Positions 43,043 to 52,890 of a DNA stretch of 64,000 bases are shown piece by piece. Position 1 is the stretch's first letter. Each line of letters begins with the position of its first letter. A model generated the notes under the pieces. It had not been told where the DNA came from and did not search any database. It was given only the letters and a program-made list of their open reading frames with translations. The stretch covers positions 1 through 64,000 of the forward strand of contig NZ_BDIY01000022.1 of the NCBI RefSeq assembly GCF_002072155.1, in the 5' to 3' direction. The position numbers and the translations under genes were made by a program. Source of the DNA: Roseovarius sp. A-2 (GTDB lineage Bacteria; Pseudomonadota; Alphaproteobacteria; Rhodobacterales; Rhodobacteraceae).

Positions 43043-43065
43043 TTCGAATCCCTTCCTCTCCGCCA
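43043..43065 (+). repeat. tRNA-Ser 3' end remnant (att scar)
   Basis: TTCGAATCC (T-loop and stem) followed by CTTCCTCTCCGCCA is the 3' end of a bacterial tRNA-Ser, including the acceptor arm CTCTCCG-CCA. No 5' part of a tRNA is present. Such isolated 3' ends are left at the distal boundary of elements that integrate into tRNA genes. It lies 65 bp beyond the phage-like gene. Confidence 0.72.
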
Positions 43066-43682
43066 CTATCCATTGATTTTATTGATTTAAACTGGCCTAT
43101 TGAATAAGCGCCCCACATAAAGCCTCACGTGGAAAAAACGCTTAAGGGTGTTTTGCTTTTTATCTTTCAAACTGCCCGGAAGAAAAAATGACTATCGCCG
43201 CCGGTTCCAGTTTGTCACCTTCTGAAGTCTAACACGCCCCCGGTCTCCCCTCTTGGCGGTTGAGGTTAGCGTTACTTATTCTCGCCATCCCTCAAGGCGC
43301 GCGGTGCGGACAATGACCTGCCTGAACGCGCTTATCACTGAAAAATTGCCCGCGACGATGTAACGTCGCGGGCTATACTTCCTCAAATTGGCATGGCGCT
43401 TACACATACGCTTGGGACGCACGCACCTCAAAGGTAAATCCCCCACACTGCACTAAGACTGACAATCAAAACACTTGATAACATATTAAATATAAATGAA
43501 TTAACATATTCCGTCTTTGATATATGTCATGGCGAAAGAATAAGTTTCATGCACAGGCTCAGCCGAAACCAGCCTAGTCGCCGATGTCATACATCAGCAT
43601 TCGCCATGCAGCGTTTGCGGTACAGCTTCTCCGAAATCAGCGCATCCAACTCCTTTTGCTCTTCAATTAAAGAAATTCGGTT
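43066..43682. other. gene-free stretch with one strong hairpin
   Basis: About 620 bp, AT-rich for this genome, without a supported gene. A perfect 10-bp stem (GCCCGCGACG / CGTCGCGGGC) with a 6-base loop lies at 43348-43373, followed by TATACTT, a possible terminator or small RNA hairpin. A 14-codon frame with a plausible GGAAG motif at 43188 (MTIAAGSSLSPSEV) is too short to call. Confidence 0.6.
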
Positions 43683-43916
43683 TTAACCTGCGACATATCC
43701 AACAGCGAGAAAGTAGCTCCAACATTCGTCCGGCGTGAACATCCGGCAGATATCGCCGAGCGCGTTGATGGCAAGTGCCAGGTTGACGAGTCGGATCTCG
43801 CGATCCGTAAGCAGCCCGCAATCGGCCGTAACCGCGCCGAGTGTGGCCTAGGCCTGCCAGATATCGGGGTATTGCCCTGCCAAATCTCCGGCGGTGCCGG
43901 ACATCTGCTTGGACAT
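43683..43916 (-). pseudogene. carboxymuconolactone decarboxylase family remnant
   Basis: Read leftward from ATG 43916, a 77-codon frame is interrupted by TAG at 43848-43850. The first part reads MSKQMSGTAGDLAGQYPDIW and the second ATLGAVTADCGLLTDREIRL, continuing VNLALAINALGD. This is the N-terminal pattern of AhpD/CMD proteins (peroxidatic CxxC domain family), but after that the cysteine motif is missing and the end is short. It is a decayed gene lying 12 bp after the narR stop. Confidence 0.65.
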
Positions 43917-43927
43917 GTTCGTCGCCT

Positions 43928-44626
43928 TCACGTCTTGGGGTCATCTATAAGGGGATTCGGCCGCGCGAAGCGTTTGAGCTTGTCCGGCTCCGCAATGCCC
44001 ACGCGCATTGCTGTGGCGACAACGCCATGCGGTTGCAATCCCTTGAAGGCCCGACTCAGATGCTCGGGCGTCATGCCAAGTACCGAGGCGAGGCGACGTT
44101 TCTCGAACCCGAGTTCAAATTCGGCCTGACCGCCCGCACGTGCCTGCGCGCGCAGAAGGTAATTCGCGAGACGTTCAGATGATGTGCGCAGCTTGAGGTT
44201 CTTCTGCGCCTTGACTACCGAGCGATAGCATAGCGCAAGTTCGGTCACGATGGCGCGGGCAAAGTCACTGTCGGCGTCGAATATGCGACGGATCTCGGCG
44301 CTCGGAATGAGCGCGATGCGGCTTTTCTCCAGGGTGCGCGCCGACATCAGATAGGGCTGGTCGCGGATCGTGGCGGCGAGGATGAAGGTCGAGACGGGTC
44401 GCACGGTGGCCAAGCTTGTTTCCCGGTCGTTCCACGCCGAGAACAGATCGACCGAACCGGAAATGAGGACATGCAGGAAATCGCTCGGGTCTCCTTCGGT
44501 GATCAGATCGACCAGCGGCGGAAAGGTTTGCACGAAGGCACCGCGCATGAGCGTCTGGAAATGCTCCACCGCCATGGCATCGAACAGATGCAGCTTTCGA
44601 ATCTCCTCGTGGACGGAATCAGGCAT
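43928..44626 (-). CDS. narR: Crp/Fnr family regulator, NarR-like
   Basis: 232-residue Crp/Fnr protein: cyclic-nucleotide-type beta barrel (about 10-125), dimer helix and a C-terminal helix-turn-helix (KRRLASVLGMTPEHLSRAFK). It lacks the N-terminal cysteine cluster that binds 4Fe-4S in Fnr, as in NarR of Paracoccus, which activates nar genes in response to nitrate or nitrite. The divergent position next to narK-narGHJI matches Paracoccus. The start at 44626 is supported by an FNR-type box just upstream, which would be coding if either earlier ATG were used. Confidence 0.85.
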   Translation of the reverse strand: MPDSVHEEIRKLHLFDAMAVEHFQTLMRGAFVQTFPPLVDLITEGDPSDFLHVLISGSVDLFSAWNDRETSLATVRPVSTFILAATIRDQPYLMSARTLEKSRIALIPSAEIRRIFDADSDFARAIVTELALCYRSVVKAQKNLKLRTSSERLANYLLRAQARAGGQAEFELGFEKRRLASVLGMTPEHLSRAFKGLQPHGVVATAMRVGIAEPDKLKRFARPNPLIDDPKT

Positions 44627-44673
44627 CCATGTTTCTTTCCGGCCTTTGGCCATTCCGTTTATCGCAGATGAAA

Positions 44674-44687
44674 TTGACAAATATCAA
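44674..44687. promoter_or_regulatory. FNR-type box upstream of narR
   Basis: TTGACAAATATCAA fits TTGA-N6-TCAA with perfect half-sites. Its centre is 54 bp upstream of the narR ATG. If it acts at -41.5, transcription would begin near 44639, leaving a 13-nt leader. This links narR to oxygen limitation. Confidence 0.65.
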
Positions 44688-44789
44688 TATTGGAGTTGAT
44701 TTTTGCACTCCGTCAATTTGACGAGGTCTTCATTCGCGATTGATAAATCATAATAACCCATTCATTTCAAATACATTTTCACATTCCAT

Positions 44790-44803
44790 ATGATGCAGAT
44801 CAA
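44790..44803. promoter_or_regulatory. FNR/NarR-type box upstream of narK
   Basis: ATGATGCAGATCAA matches the FNR consensus TTGAT-N4-ATCAA with one mismatch. The centre lies 88 bp before the narK ATG; a class II promoter would start near 44838. NarR or FnrP binding are both possible. Confidence 0.6.
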
Positions 44804-44884
44804 TTCCTTCGATCCGCGGGTCGCGATAGGCTTGTCCAAGGTTTCCTATGGGAGGCCCACGCCAATCTTTCCGGAGATCAAGCC

Positions 44885-47605
44885 ATGCAGACCGTTGCCA
44901 CAGCCTCACCCGCCGAACAGACGCGCGCTTTGGTCCTGAGCACCATCGCCTTCACTGCCTGCTTCGCCGTGTGGACGATCTTTTCCATCATCGGCGTGTC
45001 GATCAAGGCCGAACTCGGCCTGAATGACACGCAGTTCGGCCTGCTGGTTGCAACGCCCATTCTGACAGGGTCCATCTCCCGCCTGTTTCTCGGGGTATGG
45101 ACGGAAAAGTATGGCGGGCGACTGGTCTTTCCCGTGCAGATGCTTCTGACAGCCCTCGCGACCTGGGCGCTGACGCTGGCGGATACCTATGTGATGTATC
45201 TGGTTACGGCGCTTGGCATCGGTCTGGCGGGCGGCTCGTTCATCATCGGTGTCGCCTATGTCAGCCGGTGGTATGACGCGGGCCATCAGGGCACCGCCCT
45301 GGGCATTTTCGGCGCAGGCAACGTCGGGGCTGCGGTGACCAAGTTCGTCGCGCCCTTTGTCCTGGTCGCCTATGGCTGGCACGGGGTTGCACATGCCTGG
45401 GCGGCGGTGCTGGCGATCATCGCCGTTCTGTTCTTCCTGCTGGCCAAGGACGATCCCGAACTGGTGGCGCGACGCAAATCCGGGGCAAAGGCCCCCTCGC
45501 TCGCGGAGCAATTCGCGCCGCTTAGGAATCTGCAGGTCTGGCGCTTCTCGCTCTACTATTTCTTTGTCTTCGGGGCCTTCGTGGCACTGGCGCTCTGGAT
45601 GCCGCATTACCTGATCGACGTCTACGGCATCGACGTCAAGACGGCGGGCATGGCCGCAGCCTCGTTCAGCCTGTCGGCCTCGCTCTTCCGGGCCTATGGC
45701 GGGCATCTCAGCGACAAGTTCGGGGCGCGTCAGGTCATGTACTGGACCTTCGGCTTCTCGCTGATCTTTCTGTTCATGCTGTCTTATCCGCCGACCGAGT
45801 ATGTCATTGTCGGCAGGGATGGCCCGATTGCCTTCTCGACCGAAATGGGGCTCTGGCCATTCGTCATCGTCCTCTTTGGCCTGGGCTTCTTCATGAGCCT
45901 TGGCAAGGCGGCGGTGTTCAAGCACATCCCCGTGTATTACCCGAGCCATGTCGGTGCGGTCGGCGGTCTTGTCGGCATGATCGGCGGCCTTGGCGGCTTT
46001 GTTCTGCCGATCATCTTCGGGGCCGCGCTCGATCTGACGGGAATCTACACCTCCTGCTTCGTGATCCTCTTCGGCCTGGTGGCCGTCTCGCTCGGCTGGA
46101 TGCACATGTCGGTCCGCGCGATGGAGCGCAAGGCGCGCGGTGCCGAACTCGATCAGCTTCCGGCCCTGCCCGAGATGCAGGAGATCCACGTCCCCGGCAA
46201 GACCGACATGCCCAAGGTTCTGGAGGACTGGCATCCCGAGGCCCCGGCATTCTGGGAGGAAAAGGGACGCCGGATCGCCAGGCGCAACCTCTGGATCTCG
46301 ATCCCCGCGCTACTGCTCGCCTTCTCGGTCTGGATGGTGTGGTCGGTGGTCGTGGCACGCCTGCCCGCCATCGGGTTCGATTTCACACCGGGTCAGTTGT
46401 TCTGGCTGGCGGCGCTGCCGGGGCTTTCGGGGGCGACGCTGCGCATCTTCTACAGCTTCATGATCCCGATCTTTGGCGGGCGGCTTTGGACGACGCTTTC
46501 GACCGCATCGCTGCTCCTGCCCGCGCTTGGGATCGGATACGCGGTGCAGAACCCGGACACCCCCTATTTCATTTTCCTGACGCTCGCGCTGCTCTGTGGC
46601 TTCGGCGGCGGTAACTTTGCCTCCTCCATGGCCAATATCGGCTATTTCTTCCCCAAGGCCGAAAAAGGCAATGCGCTGGCGCTGAATGCGGGGCTGGGCA
46701 ATCTCGGCGTCTCGGTCATGCAGTTCCTAGTGCCCATCGTCATCACGGCGGGTGTGTTCGGGGCCTTGGGCGGACAGCCGCAGACCATGTCCGATGGCGG
46801 CCAGATGTGGATGCAGAACGCGGGCTTTGTCTGGGTTCCCTTCATCCTCGCGGCCACCATCGCGGCCTGGCTGGGCATGAACGACATCGCCGATGCGCGC
46901 GCCAGCTTTGCCGATCAGGCGGTGATCTTCTCGCGCAAGCATAACTGGCTGATGTGTGTCCTCTATACCGGCACCTTCGGCAGCTTCATCGGCTACTCAG
47001 CAGGCTTTCCGCTGCTGACCAAGCTGGCCTTTCCCGAGGTCAACGCGCTCAACTACGTGTTCCTCGGGCCACTGGTGGGGGCGCTGAGCCGCGCCGCGAC
47101 CGGCTGGATCAGCGACCGGTTCGGTGGCGGGCGGGTGACCTTCTGGACCTTCGCCGCCATGATCGTGGCCACCTTCGGCGTGATCTTCTTTCTCGGAATT
47201 GGCTCCTTCATCGGGTTCTTCGCCTGCTTCATGGCGCTGTTCCTGCTGACCGGCATCGGCAATGCGTCGACCTTCCAGATGATCCCGGTGATCATGGGCC
47301 GCGAGGTGCCGCGTCTCATGCCGCAACTGGGGCAGGAGGAGTGCACGCGGCAGATCGCCATGGAATCGGGCGCGATCACCGCCTTTACCTCGGCCATCGC
47401 AGCCTATGGTGCCTTTTTCATCCCCAAGGCCTACGGCACCTCCATCGCGATGACAGGAACGGCCGTGGGGGCGCTATGGGGCTTTCTGGTCTTCTACGCG
47501 ATTTGCGTGGCGATCACCTGGGCCGTCTACACCCGCCAGGGTGGCCTGCTTCACGACATCGAACTCGCACGCGCGCCGCGCGGCTCTACCCAACCCGCCG
47601 AGTAA
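44885..47605 (+). CDS. narK: nitrate/nitrite transporter, NarK1-NarK2 fusion
   Basis: 906-residue membrane protein made of two MFS units, each about 12 helices, separated by a soluble linker at about 410-460. The first half (residues 1-410) has the nitrate-signature segments FGAGNVGAAVTKFV and GMIGGLGGFVLP as in NarK1 proton-nitrate symporters. The second (about 465-900) has GGGNFASSMANIGYFFPK and AGLGNLGVSVMQF as in NarK2 nitrate/nitrite antiporters. This fusion is known from Paracoccus. GGAG precedes the start, and the gap to narG is 15 bp. Confidence 0.94.
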   Translation: MQTVATASPAEQTRALVLSTIAFTACFAVWTIFSIIGVSIKAELGLNDTQFGLLVATPILTGSISRLFLGVWTEKYGGRLVFPVQMLLTALATWALTLADTYVMYLVTALGIGLAGGSFIIGVAYVSRWYDAGHQGTALGIFGAGNVGAAVTKFVAPFVLVAYGWHGVAHAWAAVLAIIAVLFFLLAKDDPELVARRKSGAKAPSLAEQFAPLRNLQVWRFSLYYFFVFGAFVALALWMPHYLIDVYGIDVKTAGMAAASFSLSASLFRAYGGHLSDKFGARQVMYWTFGFSLIFLFMLSYPPTEYVIVGRDGPIAFSTEMGLWPFVIVLFGLGFFMSLGKAAVFKHIPVYYPSHVGAVGGLVGMIGGLGGFVLPIIFGAALDLTGIYTSCFVILFGLVAVSLGWMHMSVRAMERKARGAELDQLPALPEMQEIHVPGKTDMPKVLEDWHPEAPAFWEEKGRRIARRNLWISIPALLLAFSVWMVWSVVVARLPAIGFDFTPGQLFWLAALPGLSGATLRIFYSFMIPIFGGRLWTTLSTASLLLPALGIGYAVQNPDTPYFIFLTLALLCGFGGGNFASSMANIGYFFPKAEKGNALALNAGLGNLGVSVMQFLVPIVITAGVFGALGGQPQTMSDGGQMWMQNAGFVWVPFILAATIAAWLGMNDIADARASFADQAVIFSRKHNWLMCVLYTGTFGSFIGYSAGFPLLTKLAFPEVNALNYVFLGPLVGALSRAATGWISDRFGGGRVTFWTFAAMIVATFGVIFFLGIGSFIGFFACFMALFLLTGIGNASTFQMIPVIMGREVPRLMPQLGQEECTRQIAMESGAITAFTSAIAAYGAFFIPKAYGTSIAMTGTAVGALWGFLVFYAICVAITWAVYTRQGGLLHDIELARAPRGSTQPAE

Positions 47606-47620
47606 CGAAAGGAAAGCCAG

Positions 47621-50600
47621 ATGAGCCATCTGCTCGATAAACTGAACTTCTTCCAGAGCAAGAAACTGGAGCAATTCTCGGACGGTTGGGGCCAGACCAC
47701 GTCCGAGAACCGCGACTGGGAGGACACCTATCGCAACCGCTGGCGGCACGACAAGGTGGTGCGCTCGACCCACGGGGTGAACTGCACCGGCTCGTGTTCT
47801 TGGAAGATCTACGTGAAATCCGGGATCGTCACCTGGGAGACGCAGCAGACCGATTATCCGCGCACCCGCGCGGGCATGCCCAACCACGAGCCGCGCGGGT
47901 GCGCGCGGGGGGCGTCTTATAGCTGGTATCTCTATTCCGCCAACCGGGTAAAAAACCCGCTCATCCGCGGTGCGCTGATGCGCGCGTGGCGCCAGATGCG
48001 CGCCAAGATGACGCCGGTGGCCGCCTGGGCCGCGATCCAGACCGATCCTGCCCTGCGCGCCTCGATCACCACGACGCGCGGCAAGGGTGGCTTCGTGCGC
48101 GCCACCTGGGACGAGGCGACCGAAATCGTCGCCGCCGCAAATGCCTACACTGCCAAGACCTACGGCCCCGACCGGGTGTTCGGCTTCTCGCCCATCCCGG
48201 CCATGTCGATGGTCAGCTACGCGGCAGGCACGCGCTACCTGAGCCTGATGGGCGGCACCTGCATGTCGTTCTATGACTGGTATTGCGACCTGCCCCCCGC
48301 CAGCCCGCAGACATGGGGCGAACAGACCGACGTGCCGGAATCGGCTGACTGGTACAATGCGGGCTTCCTGATGCTCTGGGGCTCGAACGTGCCTCAGACC
48401 CGCACGCCCGACGCCCATTTCTACACCGAAGTGCGCTATCGCGGCACCAAGTCGGCGGTGGTCAGCCCCGACTATTCCGAGGCCGCCAAGTTCGGTGATA
48501 TCTGGCTAAACCCGCAGGCGGGGACCGACGCGGCGCTGGCGATGGCCATGGGCCACGTGATTCTGCGCGAATACCATCTTGACCGGCAGGCGGAGTATTT
48601 CGAGGACTATGCCCGCAAATACACGGACATGCCGATGCTGGTGCGGCTCGATGAAAAGGACGGCCACATCGTGCCCGGTCGGATGCTGCGCGCCGAGGAT
48701 TTCGACGGCAAGCTGGGCGAAACGAACAACCCCGATTGGAAGACCGTCGCCTATGACGAGGCAAGCGGCCAAGTCGTAGCCCCCAACGGCTCCATCGGGT
48801 TCCGCTGGGGTGAGGAAGGCAAGTGGAATCTTGAGGAACGAGCCAAGGGAGCAGAAGTAAACCTGCGCCTGAGCCAGATCCTCGACGGGGATCACGACGA
48901 GGTGGTGGGCGTCGATTTTCCCTATTTCGGCGGTGTCGCCACCGGCGATTTCGTCAAATGCGACCACCCCGATGTGCTGACCCGCAACATCCCCGCGCGC
49001 CGAGTCACCCTGGCCGATGGGCAAGAGGTTCTCGTTGCGACGGTGTTCGATCTGTTCTGCGCCAATTACGGGCTTGACCGGGGCCTTGGCGGTGACTGGG
49101 TGTCCGCCGATTTCAACGACGACAGCCCCTACACCCCCGCATGGGCCGAAAAGATCACCGGCGTGGCCGCCGAAAAGATCATCGCCGTGGCCCGCGAATT
49201 CGCGGGCAATGCCGAGAAAACGCATGGCAAGTCCATGGTCATCCTCGGGGCCGGTCTGAACCACTGGTATCACATGGACATGAACTATCGCGGCATCATC
49301 AACATGTTGGTGATGTGCGGCTGCATCGGGCAGGAGGGTGGCGGCTGGTCGCATTACGTGGGCCAGGAGAAACTCCGCCCGCAGACCGGCTGGCAACCGC
49401 TGGCCTTCGCGCTCGACTGGAACCGCCCACCGCGGCACATGAATTCCACGTCCTGCTGGTATGCCCATACCGATCAGTGGCGCTACGAGACGCTGCGCGC
49501 AGGCGAAATCCTGTCGCCCACGGCTCCCGAGGGCGATTGGGACATTTCGCTGATCGACTACAATATCCGCGCCGAACGCATGGGCTGGCTGCCCTCGGCC
49601 CCACAACTCAAGACCAACCCTCTGGAGGTGTCGAAAGCGGCCAAGGCGGCGGGCAAGGACATCAAGAACTATGTCGCCGAACAGCTCAAATCCGGCGATC
49701 TGCAAATGTCCTGCGAAGACCCCGACGCGCCCGAGAACTGGCCGCGCAACCTGTTCGTGTGGCGCTCCAATCTGCTCGGCTCCTCGGGCAAGGGGCACGA
49801 ATATTTCCTCAAGCACCTTCTGGGCACCGATCATGGCGTCATGGGCAAGGATCTGGGCGAGGAAGGGCAGGCCATGCCGAAAGAGGCCGTCTGGCATGAC
49901 GAGGCGCCCAAGGGCAAGCTTGACCTGCTGGTCTGCATCGACTTCCGCATGTCCACCACCGCCGTTTATTCCGACATCGTCCTGCCGACGGCGAGTTGGT
50001 ACGAGAAAGACGACATGAACACGTCCGACATGCACCCGTTCATCCACCCGCTTCAGGCAGCGGTGGACCCGGCCTATGAGAGCAAATCCGACTGGGAAAT
50101 CTTCAAGACGATTGCCAAGAAGTTCAGCGAGGTCGCGCCCGAAGTTCTGGGAGTGGAAACCGACATCGTGCAGCTTCCGCTTCTGCACGACACGCCGGGC
50201 GAGTTGGCGCAGGCGCATGTCAAGGACTGGAAGACGGGCGAATGCGACCTGATCCCGGGCAAGACCGCACCCAACTATATCGCCGTGGAGCGGGATTATC
50301 CCAACCTCTACAAGAAGTTCACCTCCATAGGCCCGCTCATGGAAAAGCTTGGCAATGGCGGTAAGGGGATCAACTGGAACACCGATGTTGAGGTGCAAGC
50401 CTTGCGCGACCTCAACGGCGAGGTGCTGGACGAGGGTGTGTCCAAGGGGCAGCCGAAGCTTGAGACAGCCATCGACGCCTGCGAGATGATCCTGATGCTT
50501 GCACCGGAAACCAACGGCAATGTCGCGGTCAAGGCGTGGGAAGAGCTGGAGAAACCCACCGGGCGGCACCATGCGCATCTGGCCGAGGGCGAGCATCACA

Positions 50601-51367
50601 ACAAGATTCGCTTTCGCGATATCGCCGCACAGCCGCGCAAGATCATTTCCTCGCCCACATGGTCGGGTATCGAGAGCGACAAGGTCAGCTACAACGCGGG
50701 CTATACCAATGTGCACGAGCTGATCCCGTGGCGCACCCTCACGGGGCGACAACAGCTCTATCAGGATCACCTGTGGATGCGCGCCTTTGGCGAGGGGTTC
50801 GTGGCCTATCGCCCGCCGGTCGACCTCAAGACCATCACCAAGGCCGTAAACAATGACGCCGCCGAGGGCAGCCCGCACGTCGTGCTCAACTTCATCACGC
50901 CGCACCAGAAATGGGGCATCCACAGCACCTATACCGACAACCTCTTGATGCTGACGCTGAACCGGGGCGGTCCGGTCGTGTGGATGTCCGAGGTGGACGC
51001 GCAAAAGGCCGGGTTGGTCGATAACGATTGGGTCGAGGCCTACAACATCAACGGCGCGCTGACCGCGCGGGTGGTGGTGAGCCAGCGGATCAAGCAGGGC
51101 ACACTGTTCATGTATCACGCGCAAGAAAAGATCGTGAACACGCCCGGATCGGAAAAGACCGGCCATCGCGGTGGTATTCACAACTCGGTCACCCGTACCA
51201 CGCTCAAGCCCACGCATATGATCGGCGGCTACGCGCAGCTTTCCTACGGGTTCAACTACTACGGCACCGTTGGCAGCAACCGCGACGAGTTCGTGATCGT
51301 GCGCAAGATGAAAAAGATCGACTGGCTGGATCAGCCCGCAACCGGAAAAGTGGAGGCAGCGGAATGA
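47621..51367 (+). CDS. narG: respiratory nitrate reductase alpha subunit
   Basis: 1248-residue molybdenum bis-MGD catalytic subunit, the same length as E. coli NarG (1247). The N-terminal FS0 iron-sulfur site has the His-Cys pattern in STHGVNCTGSC, and the Mo-ligand region is GGTCMSFYDWYCDLP with its Asp. It reduces nitrate to nitrite on the cytoplasmic face using electrons from NarH. The stop overlaps narH (ATGA). No twin-arginine signal is seen at the start, as expected for cytoplasmic NarG. Confidence 0.97.
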   Translation: MSHLLDKLNFFQSKKLEQFSDGWGQTTSENRDWEDTYRNRWRHDKVVRSTHGVNCTGSCSWKIYVKSGIVTWETQQTDYPRTRAGMPNHEPRGCARGASYSWYLYSANRVKNPLIRGALMRAWRQMRAKMTPVAAWAAIQTDPALRASITTTRGKGGFVRATWDEATEIVAAANAYTAKTYGPDRVFGFSPIPAMSMVSYAAGTRYLSLMGGTCMSFYDWYCDLPPASPQTWGEQTDVPESADWYNAGFLMLWGSNVPQTRTPDAHFYTEVRYRGTKSAVVSPDYSEAAKFGDIWLNPQAGTDAALAMAMGHVILREYHLDRQAEYFEDYARKYTDMPMLVRLDEKDGHIVPGRMLRAEDFDGKLGETNNPDWKTVAYDEASGQVVAPNGSIGFRWGEEGKWNLEERAKGAEVNLRLSQILDGDHDEVVGVDFPYFGGVATGDFVKCDHPDVLTRNIPARRVTLADGQEVLVATVFDLFCANYGLDRGLGGDWVSADFNDDSPYTPAWAEKITGVAAEKIIAVAREFAGNAEKTHGKSMVILGAGLNHWYHMDMNYRGIINMLVMCGCIGQEGGGWSHYVGQEKLRPQTGWQPLAFALDWNRPPRHMNSTSCWYAHTDQWRYETLRAGEILSPTAPEGDWDISLIDYNIRAERMGWLPSAPQLKTNPLEVSKAAKAAGKDIKNYVAEQLKSGDLQMSCEDPDAPENWPRNLFVWRSNLLGSSGKGHEYFLKHLLGTDHGVMGKDLGEEGQAMPKEAVWHDEAPKGKLDLLVCIDFRMSTTAVYSDIVLPTASWYEKDDMNTSDMHPFIHPLQAAVDPAYESKSDWEIFKTIAKKFSEVAPEVLGVETDIVQLPLLHDTPGELAQAHVKDWKTGECDLIPGKTAPNYIAVERDYPNLYKKFTSIGPLMEKLGNGGKGINWNTDVEVQALRDLNGEVLDEGVSKGQPKLETAIDACEMILMLAPETNGNVAVKAWEELEKPTGRHHAHLAEGEHHNKIRFRDIAAQPRKIISSPTWSGIESDKVSYNAGYTNVHELIPWRTLTGRQQLYQDHLWMRAFGEGFVAYRPPVDLKTITKAVNNDAAEGSPHVVLNFITPHQKWGIHSTYTDNLLMLTLNRGGPVVWMSEVDAQKAGLVDNDWVEAYNINGALTARVVVSQRIKQGTLFMYHAQEKIVNTPGSEKTGHRGGIHNSVTRTTLKPTHMIGGYAQLSYGFNYYGTVGSNRDEFVIVRKMKKIDWLDQPATGKVEAAE

Positions 51368-52890
51368 GAGTTCGTGCGCAAATCGGCAAGGTCCTGAATC
51401 TTGATAAATGCATCGGGTGTCACACCTGCTCGGTCACATGCAAGAACGTGTGGACGACCCGCGAAGGCGTTGAATACGCTTGGTTCAACAATGTCGAGAC
51501 CAAGCCCGGCACCGGCTATCCGACCGATTGGGAGAACCAGAAACGCTGGAACGGGGGCTGGGTGCGTTCGGCATCCGGCAAGCTGCACCCCAAGCAGGGG
51601 GCCAAGTGGCGGATTCTGGCGAATATCTTTGCCAACCCCTCGATGCCCGAGATCGACGACTATTACGAGCCGTTCGACTTCGACTATGACCACCTGAAAT
51701 CCGCGCCCGACATGGATCATTTCCCGACCGCGCGCCCGCGTTCTGCGATCACCGGCGAGCGGATGGAAAAGATCGAAAAGGGCCCCAACTGGGAGGAAAT
51801 CCTCGGCGGCGAGTTCTCCAAGCGGTCGCAGGACTACAACTTCGAGAATGTGCAGAAGGAGATCTACGGAGAGTACGAAAACACCTTCATGATGTATCTG
51901 CCGCGCCTGTGCGAGCATTGCCTGAACCCGACCTGCTCGGCGTCGTGCCCCTCGGGCGCGATCTACAAGCGCGAGGAGGACGGCATCGTCCTGATCGACC
52001 AGGAAAAGTGCCGGGGCTGGCGGATGTGCATCTCGGGCTGCCCCTACAAGAAGATCTACTACAACTGGGAGAGCGGTAAATCCGAGAAATGCACCTTTTG
52101 CTATCCGCGCATCGAGAGCGGCCAGCCGACCGTGTGTTCGGAGACCTGCGTCGGTCGCATCCGTTATCTGGGCGTGATCCTATATGATGCCGACAAGATC
52201 GAGGAAGCGGCCAGCGCCGAACGCGAGACCGATCTTTATGGTGCACAGATGGATGTGTTCCTCGACCCCAACGATCCGGAGGTGATCGCCGCTGCACGCC
52301 GCGACGGCATTCCCGAGGACTGGATCGAGGCGGCGAAGGTCAGCCCGGTCTGGAAGATGGCGATGGATTGGAAGGTGGCCTTCCCGCTGCACCCGGAATA
52401 CCGCACCCTGCCGATGGTCTGGTATATCCCGCCGCTGTCGCCGATTCAGAACGCCGCGCAGGCGGGGCAGATCGCGATGAGCGACCAGATGCCCGACGTG
52501 CGCTCCTTGCGCATCCCGGTGAAATACCTCGCCAACATGCTGACGGCGGGCGATGAGGAGCCGATTGTGCACGCGCTCGAACGCATGTCTGCCATGCGGC
52601 TTTACATGCGCGCGCTGAGCGTGGACGGCGTGCGCGACGAGGCCATCGCCGCCCGCGTCGGCATGTCGGGCCGGATGATCGAGGACATGTACAAGATCAT
52701 GGCTATCGCCGATTACGAGGACCGTTTCGCAATCCCCACGGCGCACCGTGAACAGAACGAAGACGGGGCCGACATTCGCGGCGGCTGCGGCTTTACCGAT
52801 GGCAATGGCTGTTCTTCCGGCGAAACGGGCAAGACGACGCTCTTTGGCGGGAAGAAGAAGAATTTTGCCCTTCCGACGGAGACATTCTGA
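51364..52890 (+). CDS. narH: respiratory nitrate reductase beta subunit
   Basis: 508-residue iron-sulfur subunit. Four cluster motifs are present: CIGCHTCSVTCKN, CEHCLNPTCSASCP, CRGWRMCISGCP and CTFCYPR with a later CSETC. The Trp in the third group replaces a Cys, giving the 3Fe-4S cluster characteristic of NarH. It wires NarI to NarG. The start overlaps narG by 4 bases and the end touches narJ. Confidence 0.97.
   Translation: MRVRAQIGKVLNLDKCIGCHTCSVTCKNVWTTREGVEYAWFNNVETKPGTGYPTDWENQKRWNGGWVRSASGKLHPKQGAKWRILANIFANPSMPEIDDYYEPFDFDYDHLKSAPDMDHFPTARPRSAITGERMEKIEKGPNWEEILGGEFSKRSQDYNFENVQKEIYGEYENTFMMYLPRLCEHCLNPTCSASCPSGAIYKREEDGIVLIDQEKCRGWRMCISGCPYKKIYYNWESGKSEKCTFCYPRIESGQPTVCSETCVGRIRYLGVILYDADKIEEAASAERETDLYGAQMDVFLDPNDPEVIAAARRDGIPEDWIEAAKVSPVWKMAMDWKVAFPLHPEYRTLPMVWYIPPLSPIQNAAQAGQIAMSDQMPDVRSLRIPVKYLANMLTAGDEEPIVHALERMSAMRLYMRALSVDGVRDEAIAARVGMSGRMIEDMYKIMAIADYEDRFAIPTAHREQNEDGADIRGGCGFTDGNGCSSGETGKTTLFGGKKKNFALPTETF

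Noticed and set aside
43663..43944. 93-codon leftward frame
   Set aside because: The neighbouring frame carries CMD-family similarity with one stop codon, so the longer uninterrupted frame is a by-product of the pseudogene.
48506..51217. 903-codon frame opposite narG
   Set aside because: Long antisense frames are common over GC-rich genes; this one has no motifs while narG is intact.
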